A DNA stretch of 24,742 nt from Fusobacterium sp. (GTDB lineage Bacteria > Fusobacteriota > Fusobacteriia > Fusobacteriales > Fusobacteriaceae), in NCBI GenBank assembly GCA_020024915.1, contig JAHHSZ010000013.1, positions 1 through 24,742 on the forward strand, given 5' to 3'. A model generated the notes under the pieces. That model saw nothing but the letters and a program-made list of their open reading frames with translations. It was not told the origin of the DNA and searched no databases. The position numbers were made by a program, and so were the translations under genes. This document shows, piece by piece, positions 14,951-23,123 of the stretch. Each line of letters starts with the position of its first letter. Within the stretch, counting starts at the first letter, position 1.

Positions 14951-16819
14951 CTACCTCCTATTGTTTAAAACTCTTACTCCATCTAAGTTTTTAGTTATTT
15001 TCAACCTATCCAATTCCCTCAAAATAAGTATAGCACTATCTCTATCACTATTTAATAAAGCTCTCATATCCTTTACTGCAATAGTGTCATTTTCCTCAAA
15101 ATATCTCTCTATCAATCGTATACTCTCTTTAAGAAAACCATTCAAAATGAACTTACCTTCATCTAGATATACAATAAAACCTTCATTTTTCATGTATCTA
15201 TGCACCTTTTCAAAAAGTTCTTTGTTTTTAGTAAGCCCCAAGTAATGTGAGTATGAAAAGAGATTAAATTTTTGATTTTTGTAGTAAAAGAATATCTCCT
15301 CTTTCATTACTTTTTCATCTTTATCCAATCTGATCTTAAAATCTTTTAAAGCTAAATACTCATCTCTTAACTCTATTTTCTTTTGCACCTCAAAATTACT
15401 AAGAAAACTAATATACTCTTTCACTGTAAAATCCTTTAAAAATTTCTCTCTTATCTCACCTCGTAAAACTCCTTTTTCTAAAGAGTTTTTACTATGAAAT
15501 CTCTCTAAAAACTCCACTATCCTATCTAAGATTCTCTTAAATTCATCTCTATGAATAATCTTCTTATCAATTTCATATGCTCTTTTTTCCTTTAAGAGTT
15601 CTTCTAAAGAAATTTCCTCTCCTAAAAAAGTTGAGATTTTTTCTTGTGAAAAACCCTTGCCTACAAACTCTTCTACTTGATATTTAGTTCCTTTCTGGAA
15701 CAATCTATTTAAAAAATCCAGATATTTCTCATCTCGTCTATTTATTTTTTCTGAATTAAAAAATAGTATCTCAATTCCACCTAAAGTAGTAATTGGTGAG
15801 TAATTTCTAATAACTCCTCTATCTTGAAAATTTATTCCTATTTCTTTTTCTAGATTTATTCTCACAAAACCACTATTTCCAGGTTCAATGGAACTCTGTC
15901 CATAGATCTGTACCCTTCCAATACTCTCCTCAGTTCCAATATTTAGCCGAACTCTCTGGTTATTCTTTACTCTACTAGCCTCTTTTAAAAGTATTAATTT
16001 ACCCTCTATATTTTCAGTGATTATCAGTGATTTAGCTATGATATCTCCTCTGTTTACCTCTTCACTCTCTACTCCACCTATATTCAGAGCACATCTATTA
16101 CCAGCTCTTAAATACTCTTTTTTTTCATTATGAGACTCAATCCCTTTAACTCTGATCTCCTTATTTTGTGGATAGATGTTCAAAGTATCATTTATCCTAA
16201 CAACTCCACTTTTTATAGTCCCAGTAACTACACAACCAAAACCCTTTGCTGTAAATACTCTGTCTACATCCATTCTAAAGTATCTATCTCTACTCTCTAG
16301 ATCTATTTTTTCAAGCTCAATTTCTATTCTCTTTTTCAACTCTCTATAGCTCTCTAGTTCTCTATTAGAAATCGGTAAAATTGGACACTCTGCTAAAAAG
16401 CTATCTGAAAAAAAATCTATACACTGAGATCTAACCTCTTCATATCTTTCACTACTTACCAGATCTCTTTTAGTTAGAAGTATCATACCTCTCTTTACTC
16501 CAAAAATATTGGCAATTTGAAAATGTTCAACAGTTTGTGGCATTATTCCATCATCACAAGCTATTACAAGGAATAGATAATCCACTCCAGAGACACCAGC
16601 ACTCATATTCTTTATAAACTTCTCATGCCCTGGAACATCCACAATACTTGCACTTTTACCGTTATCTAAGAGTATTTTAGAAAAGCCTATATCTATTGTC
16701 ATTCCTCTTTTTTTCTCTTCTGGAAGTGTGTCTGTATCTACTCCTGTGAGATATTTAATTACTGTTGTCTTTCCATGATCAATATGCCCAGCCATTCCAA
16801 TTACTATATCTCTTCCCAT
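14951..16819 (-). CDS. selB: Selenocysteine-specific elongation factor
   Basis: 622 aa. The N-terminal GTPase shows G1 AGHIDHGKTT (residues ~10-19), G2 GMTIDIGF, G3 DVPGHEKFIKNM and a TKRD G4 motif, followed by EF-Tu-like domains 2 and 3. The C-terminal ~250 residues form the winged-helix array that binds SECIS hairpins. The IDIGF and GHEKFIKNM forms distinguish SelB from EF-Tu. It carries Sec-tRNA-Sec to the ribosome at UGA codons with a SECIS element, including the one in selD of this same operon. It follows selA by 18 nt. Confidence 0.96.
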   Translation of the reverse strand: MGRDIVIGMAGHIDHGKTTVIKYLTGVDTDTLPEEKKRGMTIDIGFSKILLDNGKSASIVDVPGHEKFIKNMSAGVSGVDYLFLVIACDDGIMPQTVEHFQIANIFGVKRGMILLTKRDLVSSERYEEVRSQCIDFFSDSFLAECPILPISNRELESYRELKKRIEIELEKIDLESRDRYFRMDVDRVFTAKGFGCVVTGTIKSGVVRINDTLNIYPQNKEIRVKGIESHNEKKEYLRAGNRCALNIGGVESEEVNRGDIIAKSLIITENIEGKLILLKEASRVKNNQRVRLNIGTEESIGRVQIYGQSSIEPGNSGFVRINLEKEIGINFQDRGVIRNYSPITTLGGIEILFFNSEKINRRDEKYLDFLNRLFQKGTKYQVEEFVGKGFSQEKISTFLGEEISLEELLKEKRAYEIDKKIIHRDEFKRILDRIVEFLERFHSKNSLEKGVLRGEIREKFLKDFTVKEYISFLSNFEVQKKIELRDEYLALKDFKIRLDKDEKVMKEEIFFYYKNQKFNLFSYSHYLGLTKNKELFEKVHRYMKNEGFIVYLDEGKFILNGFLKESIRLIERYFEENDTIAVKDMRALLNSDRDSAILILRELDRLKITKNLDGVRVLNNRR

Positions 16820-16837
16820 TCACACCTCCATATCAAT

Positions 16838-18199
16838 CTACTTTTCTACAATTTTCTCGACAATAGCAGCCATATCCTCATCTCTTATGGTTTTCAAATC
16901 TAAAATAAAGTTATTATCCTGTACTCTCCCTACTATATTTACATCTCCAGTTCTAAAGTATCTCTCCAGTTGAACAGGATCCCCTTCAAAAGCCAAAGCA
17001 TAACTTGGAACTGTCTCTTCTGGCATAGATCCTCCACCAATTTTAGCTCTTGTCTCTATTATTTGGCTCTCTATACCTTCCTCTTTTAATAATATCTGTA
17101 ACTTTTCTGCTCTTTTTAAAACCTCTCCTACATTTTCAGTAATCATTCTAAGAGTTGGTATTTCATGAACAGCCTCTCTCTCATCAAGATACAATTTCAA
17201 TGTACTTTCCAATGTAGATAGTACAAATTTATCCACTCTAAATGCTCTCAAATACTGATTTTTCTTCAATCTATCTATAAGGTGTGGCTCTGCTAGAATA
17301 ATCCCACACTGAGGTCCACCTAAAAGTTTATCTCCACTAATTGTGACTATATCAATTCCTGAAGCTATACTCTCCTGTACAGTTGGCTCTTTTACTACAC
17401 CATACTTTGAAAAGTCTACCAAAACTCCACTACCTAGATCCTCCATAGTGAGAATATTATTTTCTCTTCCTATTCTTGCTATCTCTCTATTTTCAACCTC
17501 ATCTGTAAATCCCATTATTTTAAAGTTTGATCTATGTACTTTTAAAATAAGAGCTGTCTCCTCATCTATTGCTTTTTCATAATCTGAAGTTTTAGTCTTA
17601 TTTGTTGTTCCTACCTCTTTTAATTTTGAACCTGAAAGCTCCATTATATCTGGAATTCTAAAGGAACCACCTATCTCAACTAATTCACCTCTAGAAACAA
17701 TTGAGTTTTTCCCTTTTGCAAACTCATTTAGACATATTATTACAGCTGCTGCATTATTGTTTACTACTAAGGCTCCCTTAGCTCCTGTTACCTTGCAGAT
17801 CAACTCCTCTACATGAGAGTTTCTGTGCCCTCTCTTTCCTGTTTCCAAATCATATTCTAAATTATTATAGTTTCCTGCTACTTCAACCAACATCTCCAGA
17901 GCTTTTTTATTCAAAACAGAACGACCTAAGTTGGTGTGAATTATTACTCCACTCCCATTTATAACTTTTTTCAATCTATTTACTCCAGCAAATTTTGATT
18001 TTTTTACGATCTCATCTATAATATCATCTATTTCAAAATCTATAATCTTCCCATTTTTTATACTCTCTCTAAAAAAGTCTACTGTCTCCTTTACTAAAGA
18101 ATAAAAAGTATTGTAATTTAAGTTTTCCCTACATTCTTCTAATTTTATATCTTTCATAAGTATATCTAATTTAGGAAGTTTACGAAAAAGATTACTCAT
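16838..18199 (-). CDS. selA: L-seryl-tRNA(Sec) selenium transferase
   Basis: 453 aa, typical for bacterial SelA. It has NGSGVIIHTNLGRSVL, TGAKGALVVNNNAAAV, HRSNFKIMGFT, EDLGSGVLVD and the PLP-lysine motif SGDKLLGGPQ (K291). It converts Ser-tRNA-Sec to Sec-tRNA-Sec using selenophosphate from SelD, as a large homo-oligomer. It starts 3 nt after the selD stop, so translation is probably coupled. Confidence 0.96.
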   Translation of the reverse strand: MSNLFRKLPKLDILMKDIKLEECRENLNYNTFYSLVKETVDFFRESIKNGKIIDFEIDDIIDEIVKKSKFAGVNRLKKVINGSGVIIHTNLGRSVLNKKALEMLVEVAGNYNNLEYDLETGKRGHRNSHVEELICKVTGAKGALVVNNNAAAVIICLNEFAKGKNSIVSRGELVEIGGSFRIPDIMELSGSKLKEVGTTNKTKTSDYEKAIDEETALILKVHRSNFKIMGFTDEVENREIARIGRENNILTMEDLGSGVLVDFSKYGVVKEPTVQESIASGIDIVTISGDKLLGGPQCGIILAEPHLIDRLKKNQYLRAFRVDKFVLSTLESTLKLYLDEREAVHEIPTLRMITENVGEVLKRAEKLQILLKEEGIESQIIETRAKIGGGSMPEETVPSYALAFEGDPVQLERYFRTGDVNIVGRVQDNNFILDLKTIRDEDMAAIVEKIVEK

Positions 18200-18202
18200 A
18201 TC

Positions 18203-19231
18203 TTACCTCACTATTATGTATTTATCTCTTTTATCTTCAACTGAACCAATGATGTATCCCTCTACACCATTTTCAGCAAACTCTCTCATCAAGGCTGGCA
18301 CACACTCCTTTTTCACTGAAAATAGAAGCCCTCCTGAGGTCTGTGGATCAAACATTATCTCCTGTAACCATAGAGGAGTCTTATTAAACTCTATATCTCT
18401 TCCTACAAAGTTTCTATTCTGTTGTCCACCTGTTGTAATTAAAAAATCTTTAGCATAATTTTTAGCCTCTGAAATATATGGTATAAAGCTCTCTTCAAAA
18501 ATCAAAGTTTTCTCTGATCCCTTTGCCATCTCATAGGCATGACCTAAAAATCCAAATCCAGTTATATCAGTACAAGCTGTCACTGGATAGTTTACAATTA
18601 TCTCAGCTGCATATTTATTAAGTGTTACCATCTGTTTTAAAGATTCATCAATAGCCTCTCTACTTGCAAGATTAACCTTTGAAGCAGTACTAACTATTCC
18701 CGTTCCCAATTTTTTAGTACAAATCAAAATGTCTCCACTTTCACAACCATGATTTTTTAATATTCTATCTGGATGTGCTATCCCTGTTACAGAAAGTCCA
18801 TATTTTATCTCTGGATCATGTACAGAGTGTCCACCACTTAGGACTGCTCCCGATTCCATAACCTTATCAGCTCCACCCTTTAATATCTCACCTAAGATCT
18901 TTATATCCATTTTATTTGGAAAACATACTATATTCATAGCTGTTTTAGGTTGCCCTCCCATAGCATACACATCACTTAGAGAGTTAGCAGCTGCTATCTG
19001 CCCAAATATATATGGATCTTCTGTCATAGGAGTGAAAAAATCCAATGTTTGAATTATTGCTATATCATCAGTTAACTTATATACAGCTGCATCATCTGAT
19101 TTTTCAAACCCTACTATTAAATTTTTATCTTCCACACTTGGAATATCATGTAATATTTTTGAAAGAACCTCTGGTCCTATTTTATTCGCTCAGCCACCGA
19201 TTGAACATCTATCTAAATGTAACTTTTCCAT
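18203..19231 (-). CDS. selD: Selenide, water dikinase, a selenoprotein with Sec at residue 14
   Basis: 342 aa including selenocysteine. ATG 19231 is preceded by AGGAGAG. The frame contains TGA at 19190-19192 (codon 14) in the context CSIGG-U-ANKIGPEVL, exactly where SelD proteins have their catalytic Cys or Sec; a conventional call would wrongly begin near 19135. Downstream motifs are DDAAVY, TPMTEDPYIFGQIAAANSLSD, GGHSVHD, CTDITGFGFLGHAYEMA and FDPQTSGGLLFSV. It makes selenophosphate from selenide and ATP. A SECIS-like hairpin follows the TGA. It lies 11 nt after the small ORF and just before selA. Sec-containing SelD is known (for example in Haemophilus influenzae), so expression is self-dependent on selenium. 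Confidence 0.95.
19164..19178 (-). promoter_or_regulatory. Candidate bacterial SECIS hairpin for selD codon 14
   Basis: On the minus strand, 11 nt after the TGA, AGGACC-AGA-GGTTCT forms a 6-bp stem (one G-U) with a G in the apical loop. Distance and loop G agree with bacterial SECIS rules. A larger lower stem is possible but was not computed. Confidence 0.6.
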
Positions 19232-19242
19232 TTTTCACTCTC

Positions 19243-19503
19243 CTACATCATTTTTACTATATCAACTAACACACCTACAAGGAAATCTCTCTTCTCCTTC
19301 TCTTCCTCTTTATATATTATATCTGCCATTCCTTTCACATCTTCTCTTATCTCTTCCTTTGTAGCTGAACTATATATATACTCTAGTTCACCTCTAAATT
19401 CTTGCATAAAATAATCATATAAATTTCCTGCTACCAGTCTTTTTCTCGTTGTACTGTTAAAACTATTATAGGCATCTAATATTTTTCCTATTCTTGGCGT
19501 CAT
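19243..19503 (-). CDS. Small conserved-looking hypothetical protein, first gene of the sel operon
   Basis: 86 aa from ATG 19503; GGAGG sits 5 nt before it, so the TTG 12 nt upstream, which overlaps that site, is not the start. The protein is charged and predicted helical (KRLVAGNLYDYFMQEF, SATKEEIREDVKGMADIIY), without cysteines or membrane segments. I do not recognise a family. It lies 11 nt upstream of selD behind a good promoter, so it is likely co-expressed with selenium genes, though a functional link is unproven. Confidence 0.75.
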   Translation of the reverse strand: MTPRIGKILDAYNSFNSTTRKRLVAGNLYDYFMQEFRGELEYIYSSATKEEIREDVKGMADIIYKEEEKEKRDFLVGVLVDIVKMM

Positions 19504-19532
19504 ATTCTCCTCCAATTATAATTTATTATCTA

Positions 19533-19561
19533 AATATATTTTACTATATTTTTTTTAACAA
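19533..19561 (-). promoter_or_regulatory. Candidate promoter of the sel operon
   Basis: On the minus strand TTGTTA (19561-19556) and TATATT (19538-19533) are separated by 17 nt, about 30 nt before the first gene. It would drive the small ORF, selD, selA, selB, yedF, the DUF3343 gene and tRNA-Sec. Read-through from aroB-ppx, 89 nt upstream, is also possible, since no terminator is evident between them. Confidence 0.5.
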
Positions 19562-19592
19562 TTCTACTCATATATAATATTTTCAAAAAATT

Positions 19593-21572
19593 TTATACTA
19601 TTTTACTTATCATAGTACCATTTAGATTATCTGATTCTGATACAACCAACTTTTTCTGATTTAACTCCTCCATAATTACAATCAAAATCAATGTTCCAGC
19701 TACTATAACATCTGCTCTTTTAGGCTCTAAACCTATGATTTTCTTTCTGTCCTCACTATTTTTAGATAAAAATAGTTTTAAATTATCTCTTAATCTCTCT
19801 ATTGTGATCTCACTCATATGTACTTTAGAACTATCATAGTTTGTCATTTTTTTCTCAACAGAGATCTGAGTAGTTGCTGTTCCTGCTACTCCAATTAACA
19901 AAAATTCCTTTTCTTTTAAAAATTTTACCTCTTCAATCATCTTTTTTACCCAAGTTCTACATTTTTCAATATTTTCAAAAGTGTAATCACCAGTTTTGAA
20001 GAACTTTTCTGTTTCTCTTACAGCACCTATATTTATGCTCTTTACGAACTCAATCTCTCCATTCTCTCCCAAAGTAAACTCTGTACTTCCACCACCAATA
20101 TCAAGGACCAATATTCTATCATTAAAAACAATTGAATTTCCTAAAAAATTTAACTGTGCTTCTCTCTCACCAGCTATGCATTTTATATCTATTCCAAGCT
20201 CTTTTACCTGTGATAAGAATTCCTCTCTATTTTTAGAATCCCTTGTTGCTGAAGTTGCAAATGCCATCAAACTCTTTGCTCCATAGCTATCTGCCTTTAA
20301 CTTATACCCACTTAAGCAATTCACAGTTCTCTCCATGGCTTCTTTCTTTAGATATCCATTTTTATTTACATCTTCTCCTAATTTTACAATCTCAACATCT
20401 TTACATATCTCTCTTTCAATAACTATCACATTCTCATCGTAAACTTGGGCTAAAAATAATCTACAAGAGTTTGTTCCAATATCTATTACACCTTTTATAT
20501 ATCTATTAGAAAATTTTTTATTCACCTTTAAAATTGTATTGATGTCAACACTATCTCTATAGATTTTTCTATTTTTATCAAACAGTATAAAATTTATTTT
20601 ATCAAAGGAGTTTTTCTTATCCTTTTTCATAACTTCAATTAAAACTCTATCCTCATATGAGATTGGCTCACAATTTAATCCATACAATTGAAAAACTTTT
20701 CTCACCCTAGCTATAAAATTTTCATCTATTTCATTCAATACTCTTGAAAGCTCTAGTTCAAAAATTACTCCTTTAGCTACTCCTTCACCATGAGTAATAT
20801 CTTGAAAGTTGAAAAGTTTTTCCAAAGTATGACCATATGTATGTCCTAGATTTAAAATCGCTCTATCTCCCTGTTCAAATTCATCTCTCTCTACAATCTC
20901 TTTTTTTATCTCACAAGAGCCCATTATCATCTCTATCAAACTATCTGATTTTAAATTTAAAATATCTTGAGAGTTTTTTTCTAAAAATTCTAGATACCAC
21001 TTGTCCTCTAAAATTAAACTGTGTTTAATTACCTCTCCCATACCTGAACTAAACTCTTTCTCAGGTAGGGTTTTTAAAAATTCTACATCTATCAATACAG
21101 CTTTAGGTTGCTTAAAAGCTCCAATCAAATTCTTCCCACTGGGATGATCCACACCTGTTTTTCCTCCAATACTTGCATCTACTTGAGCTAGTAAAGAGGT
21201 TGGCATCTGAATAAAATCTATTCCTCTCATATAGGTTGCAGCTGTAAAACCTCCCATATCACAGACTACTCCTCCACCTAAAGTAATTATTAAAGATTTC
21301 CTTGAAAAGTTCTTTTCAGCCATAAAATCGTAAATTTTTGATATTGTTTCTAAATTTTTATACTTTTCTCCTTCAGGAATAAAGTATCCAACTACTCTCT
21401 CATCATTTAATTGGGCTACTACTCTGTTATAGTATATTCTCCCAATCTCCTCATTTGTTAAAAGTAAGATTTTATCATAACCATTTAAATAACTCTTTAA
21501 TCTATCTACTATTCCACTCCCAAGTAGTATCTCATACTTCTCTCCCAAAGTTCTTACCTCTATGCTTTTCAT
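19593..21572 (-). CDS. aroB: Fused 3-dehydroquinate synthase / Ppx-GppA family phosphatase
   Basis: 659 aa in one uninterrupted frame. Residues ~1-345 are AroB: GGGVVCDMGGFTAATYMRG near 99, PTSLLAQVDASIGGKTGVD near 124, and zinc ligands E180 (GMGEVIKHS), H244 (NLGHTYGH) and H261 (THGEG). Residues ~358-659 are a Ppx/GppA-type ASKHA phosphatase: GVIDIGTNSCRLFLA (361-375), a GEREAQLNFLG segment near 468, LVLDIGGGSTEF (488-499) and GVAGTATT. The first domain makes 3-dehydroquinate from DAHP for aromatic synthesis; the second should act on polyphosphate or pppGpp. An AAGGAG site precedes the ATG. The link between the two activities is not obvious. Confidence 0.93.
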   Translation of the reverse strand: MKSIEVRTLGEKYEILLGSGIVDRLKSYLNGYDKILLLTNEEIGRIYYNRVVAQLNDERVVGYFIPEGEKYKNLETISKIYDFMAEKNFSRKSLIITLGGGVVCDMGGFTAATYMRGIDFIQMPTSLLAQVDASIGGKTGVDHPSGKNLIGAFKQPKAVLIDVEFLKTLPEKEFSSGMGEVIKHSLILEDKWYLEFLEKNSQDILNLKSDSLIEMIMGSCEIKKEIVERDEFEQGDRAILNLGHTYGHTLEKLFNFQDITHGEGVAKGVIFELELSRVLNEIDENFIARVRKVFQLYGLNCEPISYEDRVLIEVMKKDKKNSFDKINFILFDKNRKIYRDSVDINTILKVNKKFSNRYIKGVIDIGTNSCRLFLAQVYDENVIVIEREICKDVEIVKLGEDVNKNGYLKKEAMERTVNCLSGYKLKADSYGAKSLMAFATSATRDSKNREEFLSQVKELGIDIKCIAGEREAQLNFLGNSIVFNDRILVLDIGGGSTEFTLGENGEIEFVKSINIGAVRETEKFFKTGDYTFENIEKCRTWVKKMIEEVKFLKEKEFLLIGVAGTATTQISVEKKMTNYDSSKVHMSEITIERLRDNLKLFLSKNSEDRKKIIGLEPKRADVIVAGTLILIVIMEELNQKKLVVSESDNLNGTMISKIV

Positions 21573-21610
21573 ATACCACTCCTTAATTTCAAAACTAACT
21601 TTATAAATAA

Positions 21611-21639
21611 ATTATACCTAAAAACCTCTCTCTCTTCAA
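21611..21639 (-). promoter_or_regulatory. Promoter of aroB-ppx
   Basis: On the minus strand TTGAAG (21639-21634) and a perfect TATAAT (21616-21611) are separated by 17 nt, placing the start near 21604, about 30 nt before the ATG. This is one of the best promoter matches in the window. Confidence 0.65.
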
Positions 21640-21690
21640 CCTTTTATAATTAAATACTGCTGACATAATCCTATGATAATATTAAAAATA

Positions 21691-21718
21691 TTGAAGAAAT
21701 AAAAAAATAATGTATAAT
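21691..21718 (+). promoter_or_regulatory. Promoter of the htpX operon
   Basis: TTGAAG (21691-21696) and TATAAT (21713-21718) are separated by 16 nt, giving a leader of about 80 nt. The leader holds purine-rich GAGGAG stretches but no convincing additional gene. Confidence 0.6.
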
Positions 21719-21805
21719 ATACTTAGAGAGGAGTTTATATTACATTGAGGAGGAGAATTAAAATAATATCACATTAAAAATAAAATTAATTATTAGGAGT
21801 TAAAT

Positions 21806-22651
21806 ATGAATACATTAAAAACTTTTATTCTTATGGGAACATTAACATTTATCCTGTTACTTATTGGAAATGCTTTAGGTGGACACAACGGAGTTGTAAT
21901 TGCTCTAATTATGGCAGGAGTTATGAACTTTATATCTTATTGGTACAGTGATAAGATAGTTTTATCTATGTATGGTGCTCAACCTGTGGAGAAAGGTACT
22001 CATCTCTACCAAATAGTTGAAAAATTAGCTAGAAGTGCTGACCTACCTATGCCAAAAGTTTATATTATAAATGAGGCTCAGCCCAATGCCTTTGCTACAG
22101 GTAGAAATCCTAAAAATGCAGCTGTAGCTGTAACTAGAGGACTTATGGATCTAGTTGATGACAATGAATTATCAGGTGTTATTGGGCACGAATTGGGACA
22201 TATTCACAACAGAGATATTTTGATTAGCACTGTTGCTGCTACTATGGCTGGAGCTATCTCTTTTTTAGCTAGTATGGCTAGATGGGCAGCTATCTTTGGT
22301 GGTGGTAGTAGAGATGACGATGATAGAGGTAGCAATCCTCTTGCTCTAATTATTATTGCCATATTTGCACCTATGGCAGCTATGTTAGTTCAAATGGCTA
22401 TCTCAAGAACTAGAGAGTTTAAGGCTGATAGATTCGGTGCTAAAGTTAGTAGTAATCCCATTTATTTAGCAAATGCACTTAGAAAATTGGATCTATACAG
22501 CAGAAGAATCCCTATGCCAAAGGCTGCTCCAGCTACTGAAAATATGTTTATTGTAAGTCCATTAGCTGGAAATAAAATGGCAAACTTATTTAGTACACAC
22601 CCCTCAACAGAGGAGAGAATAAAAAAACTAGAAGATATGAGATTTGAATAG
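21806..22651 (+). CDS. htpX: Membrane zinc metalloprotease HtpX (M48 family)
   Basis: 281 aa, normal for HtpX. Two N-terminal membrane segments (residues ~7-25 and 28-47) precede the protease domain. The zinc site is HELGH (H128, E129, H132), with the third ligand E204 in REFKADRFGAK. Two further hydrophobic segments flank a DDDDR loop at ~170. NEAQPNAFATGR and FSTHPSTEERI are family hallmarks. It degrades misfolded membrane proteins at the cytoplasmic membrane. TTAGGAG precedes the ATG; the next gene starts 8 nt after its stop. Confidence 0.96.
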   Translation: MNTLKTFILMGTLTFILLLIGNALGGHNGVVIALIMAGVMNFISYWYSDKIVLSMYGAQPVEKGTHLYQIVEKLARSADLPMPKVYIINEAQPNAFATGRNPKNAAVAVTRGLMDLVDDNELSGVIGHELGHIHNRDILISTVAATMAGAISFLASMARWAAIFGGGSRDDDDRGSNPLALIIIAIFAPMAAMLVQMAISRTREFKADRFGAKVSSNPIYLANALRKLDLYSRRIPMPKAAPATENMFIVSPLAGNKMANLFSTHPSTEERIKKLEDMRFE

Positions 22652-22659
22652 GAGGATTT

Positions 22660-23109
22660 ATGAAAAAGTTTTTTATGTGTGTTTTTCTAATGCTAGCTTT
22701 CTTTACAACAAAATCACAAGGAGCTGAAGTTATTCCTGAATATTTCTTAATGGAAAGATTGATTATGCTTATGGAGGTTTCACCAACATATATTTCAAAT
22801 GATGGAAAACAAGAGTTTAAAGCTATGCAAATTGACAAAAAAATTATGAATTTATTGGAGAATAGTGAAAATCCATTCTATATCTATGACTCTAACAGTG
22901 AAAAAAAATTAGTTAGAGTTGGAGATTATTTCTACTCTCCAACTACTCTATCTAGTATCTATACATTAGATAAGGAAAACTTTGAACTTAATTTTAGAAA
23001 CAAGGATATTCCAGAGAAAAAAATAGATACTGTAGTAGAAGATGTTAAAGAGAAAATTGATCTTTCTGAAATAGAAGAAAAACAAAATACACCTATCTCA
23101 GAAAATTAG
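22660..23109 (+). CDS. Small exported protein of unknown function
   Basis: 149 aa. The N-terminus is a signal peptide: MKK, a hydrophobic core FFMCVFLMLAFF, then a probable cleavage site after KSQGA near residue 23. The mature protein is mixed alpha/beta with a YIYDSNSEKKLVRVGDYFYSP segment, ending in an acidic/lysine-rich tail (VEDVKEKIDLSEIEEKQ). I recognise no family. Its AGGAGG overlaps the htpX stop codon and it is followed 14 nt later by yihY, so the three genes probably form an operon concerned with the envelope. Confidence 0.8.
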   Translation: MKKFFMCVFLMLAFFTTKSQGAEVIPEYFLMERLIMLMEVSPTYISNDGKQEFKAMQIDKKIMNLLENSENPFYIYDSNSEKKLVRVGDYFYSPTTLSSIYTLDKENFELNFRNKDIPEKKIDTVVEDVKEKIDLSEIEEKQNTPISEN

Positions 23110-23123
23110 ATTGGGAGGATATT

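Noticed and set aside
18203..19135. selD as a truncated or frameshifted gene starting near 19135
   Set aside because: The upstream codons continue in frame through one TGA in the exact Sec/Cys position of SelD, with a ribosome site at the earlier ATG and a full sel operon around it.
21745..21777. Possible TTG-started leader peptide with three arginines in the htpX leader
   Set aside because: It needs a TTG start with 11-nt spacing and encodes only about ten residues; no attenuator hairpin is visible.
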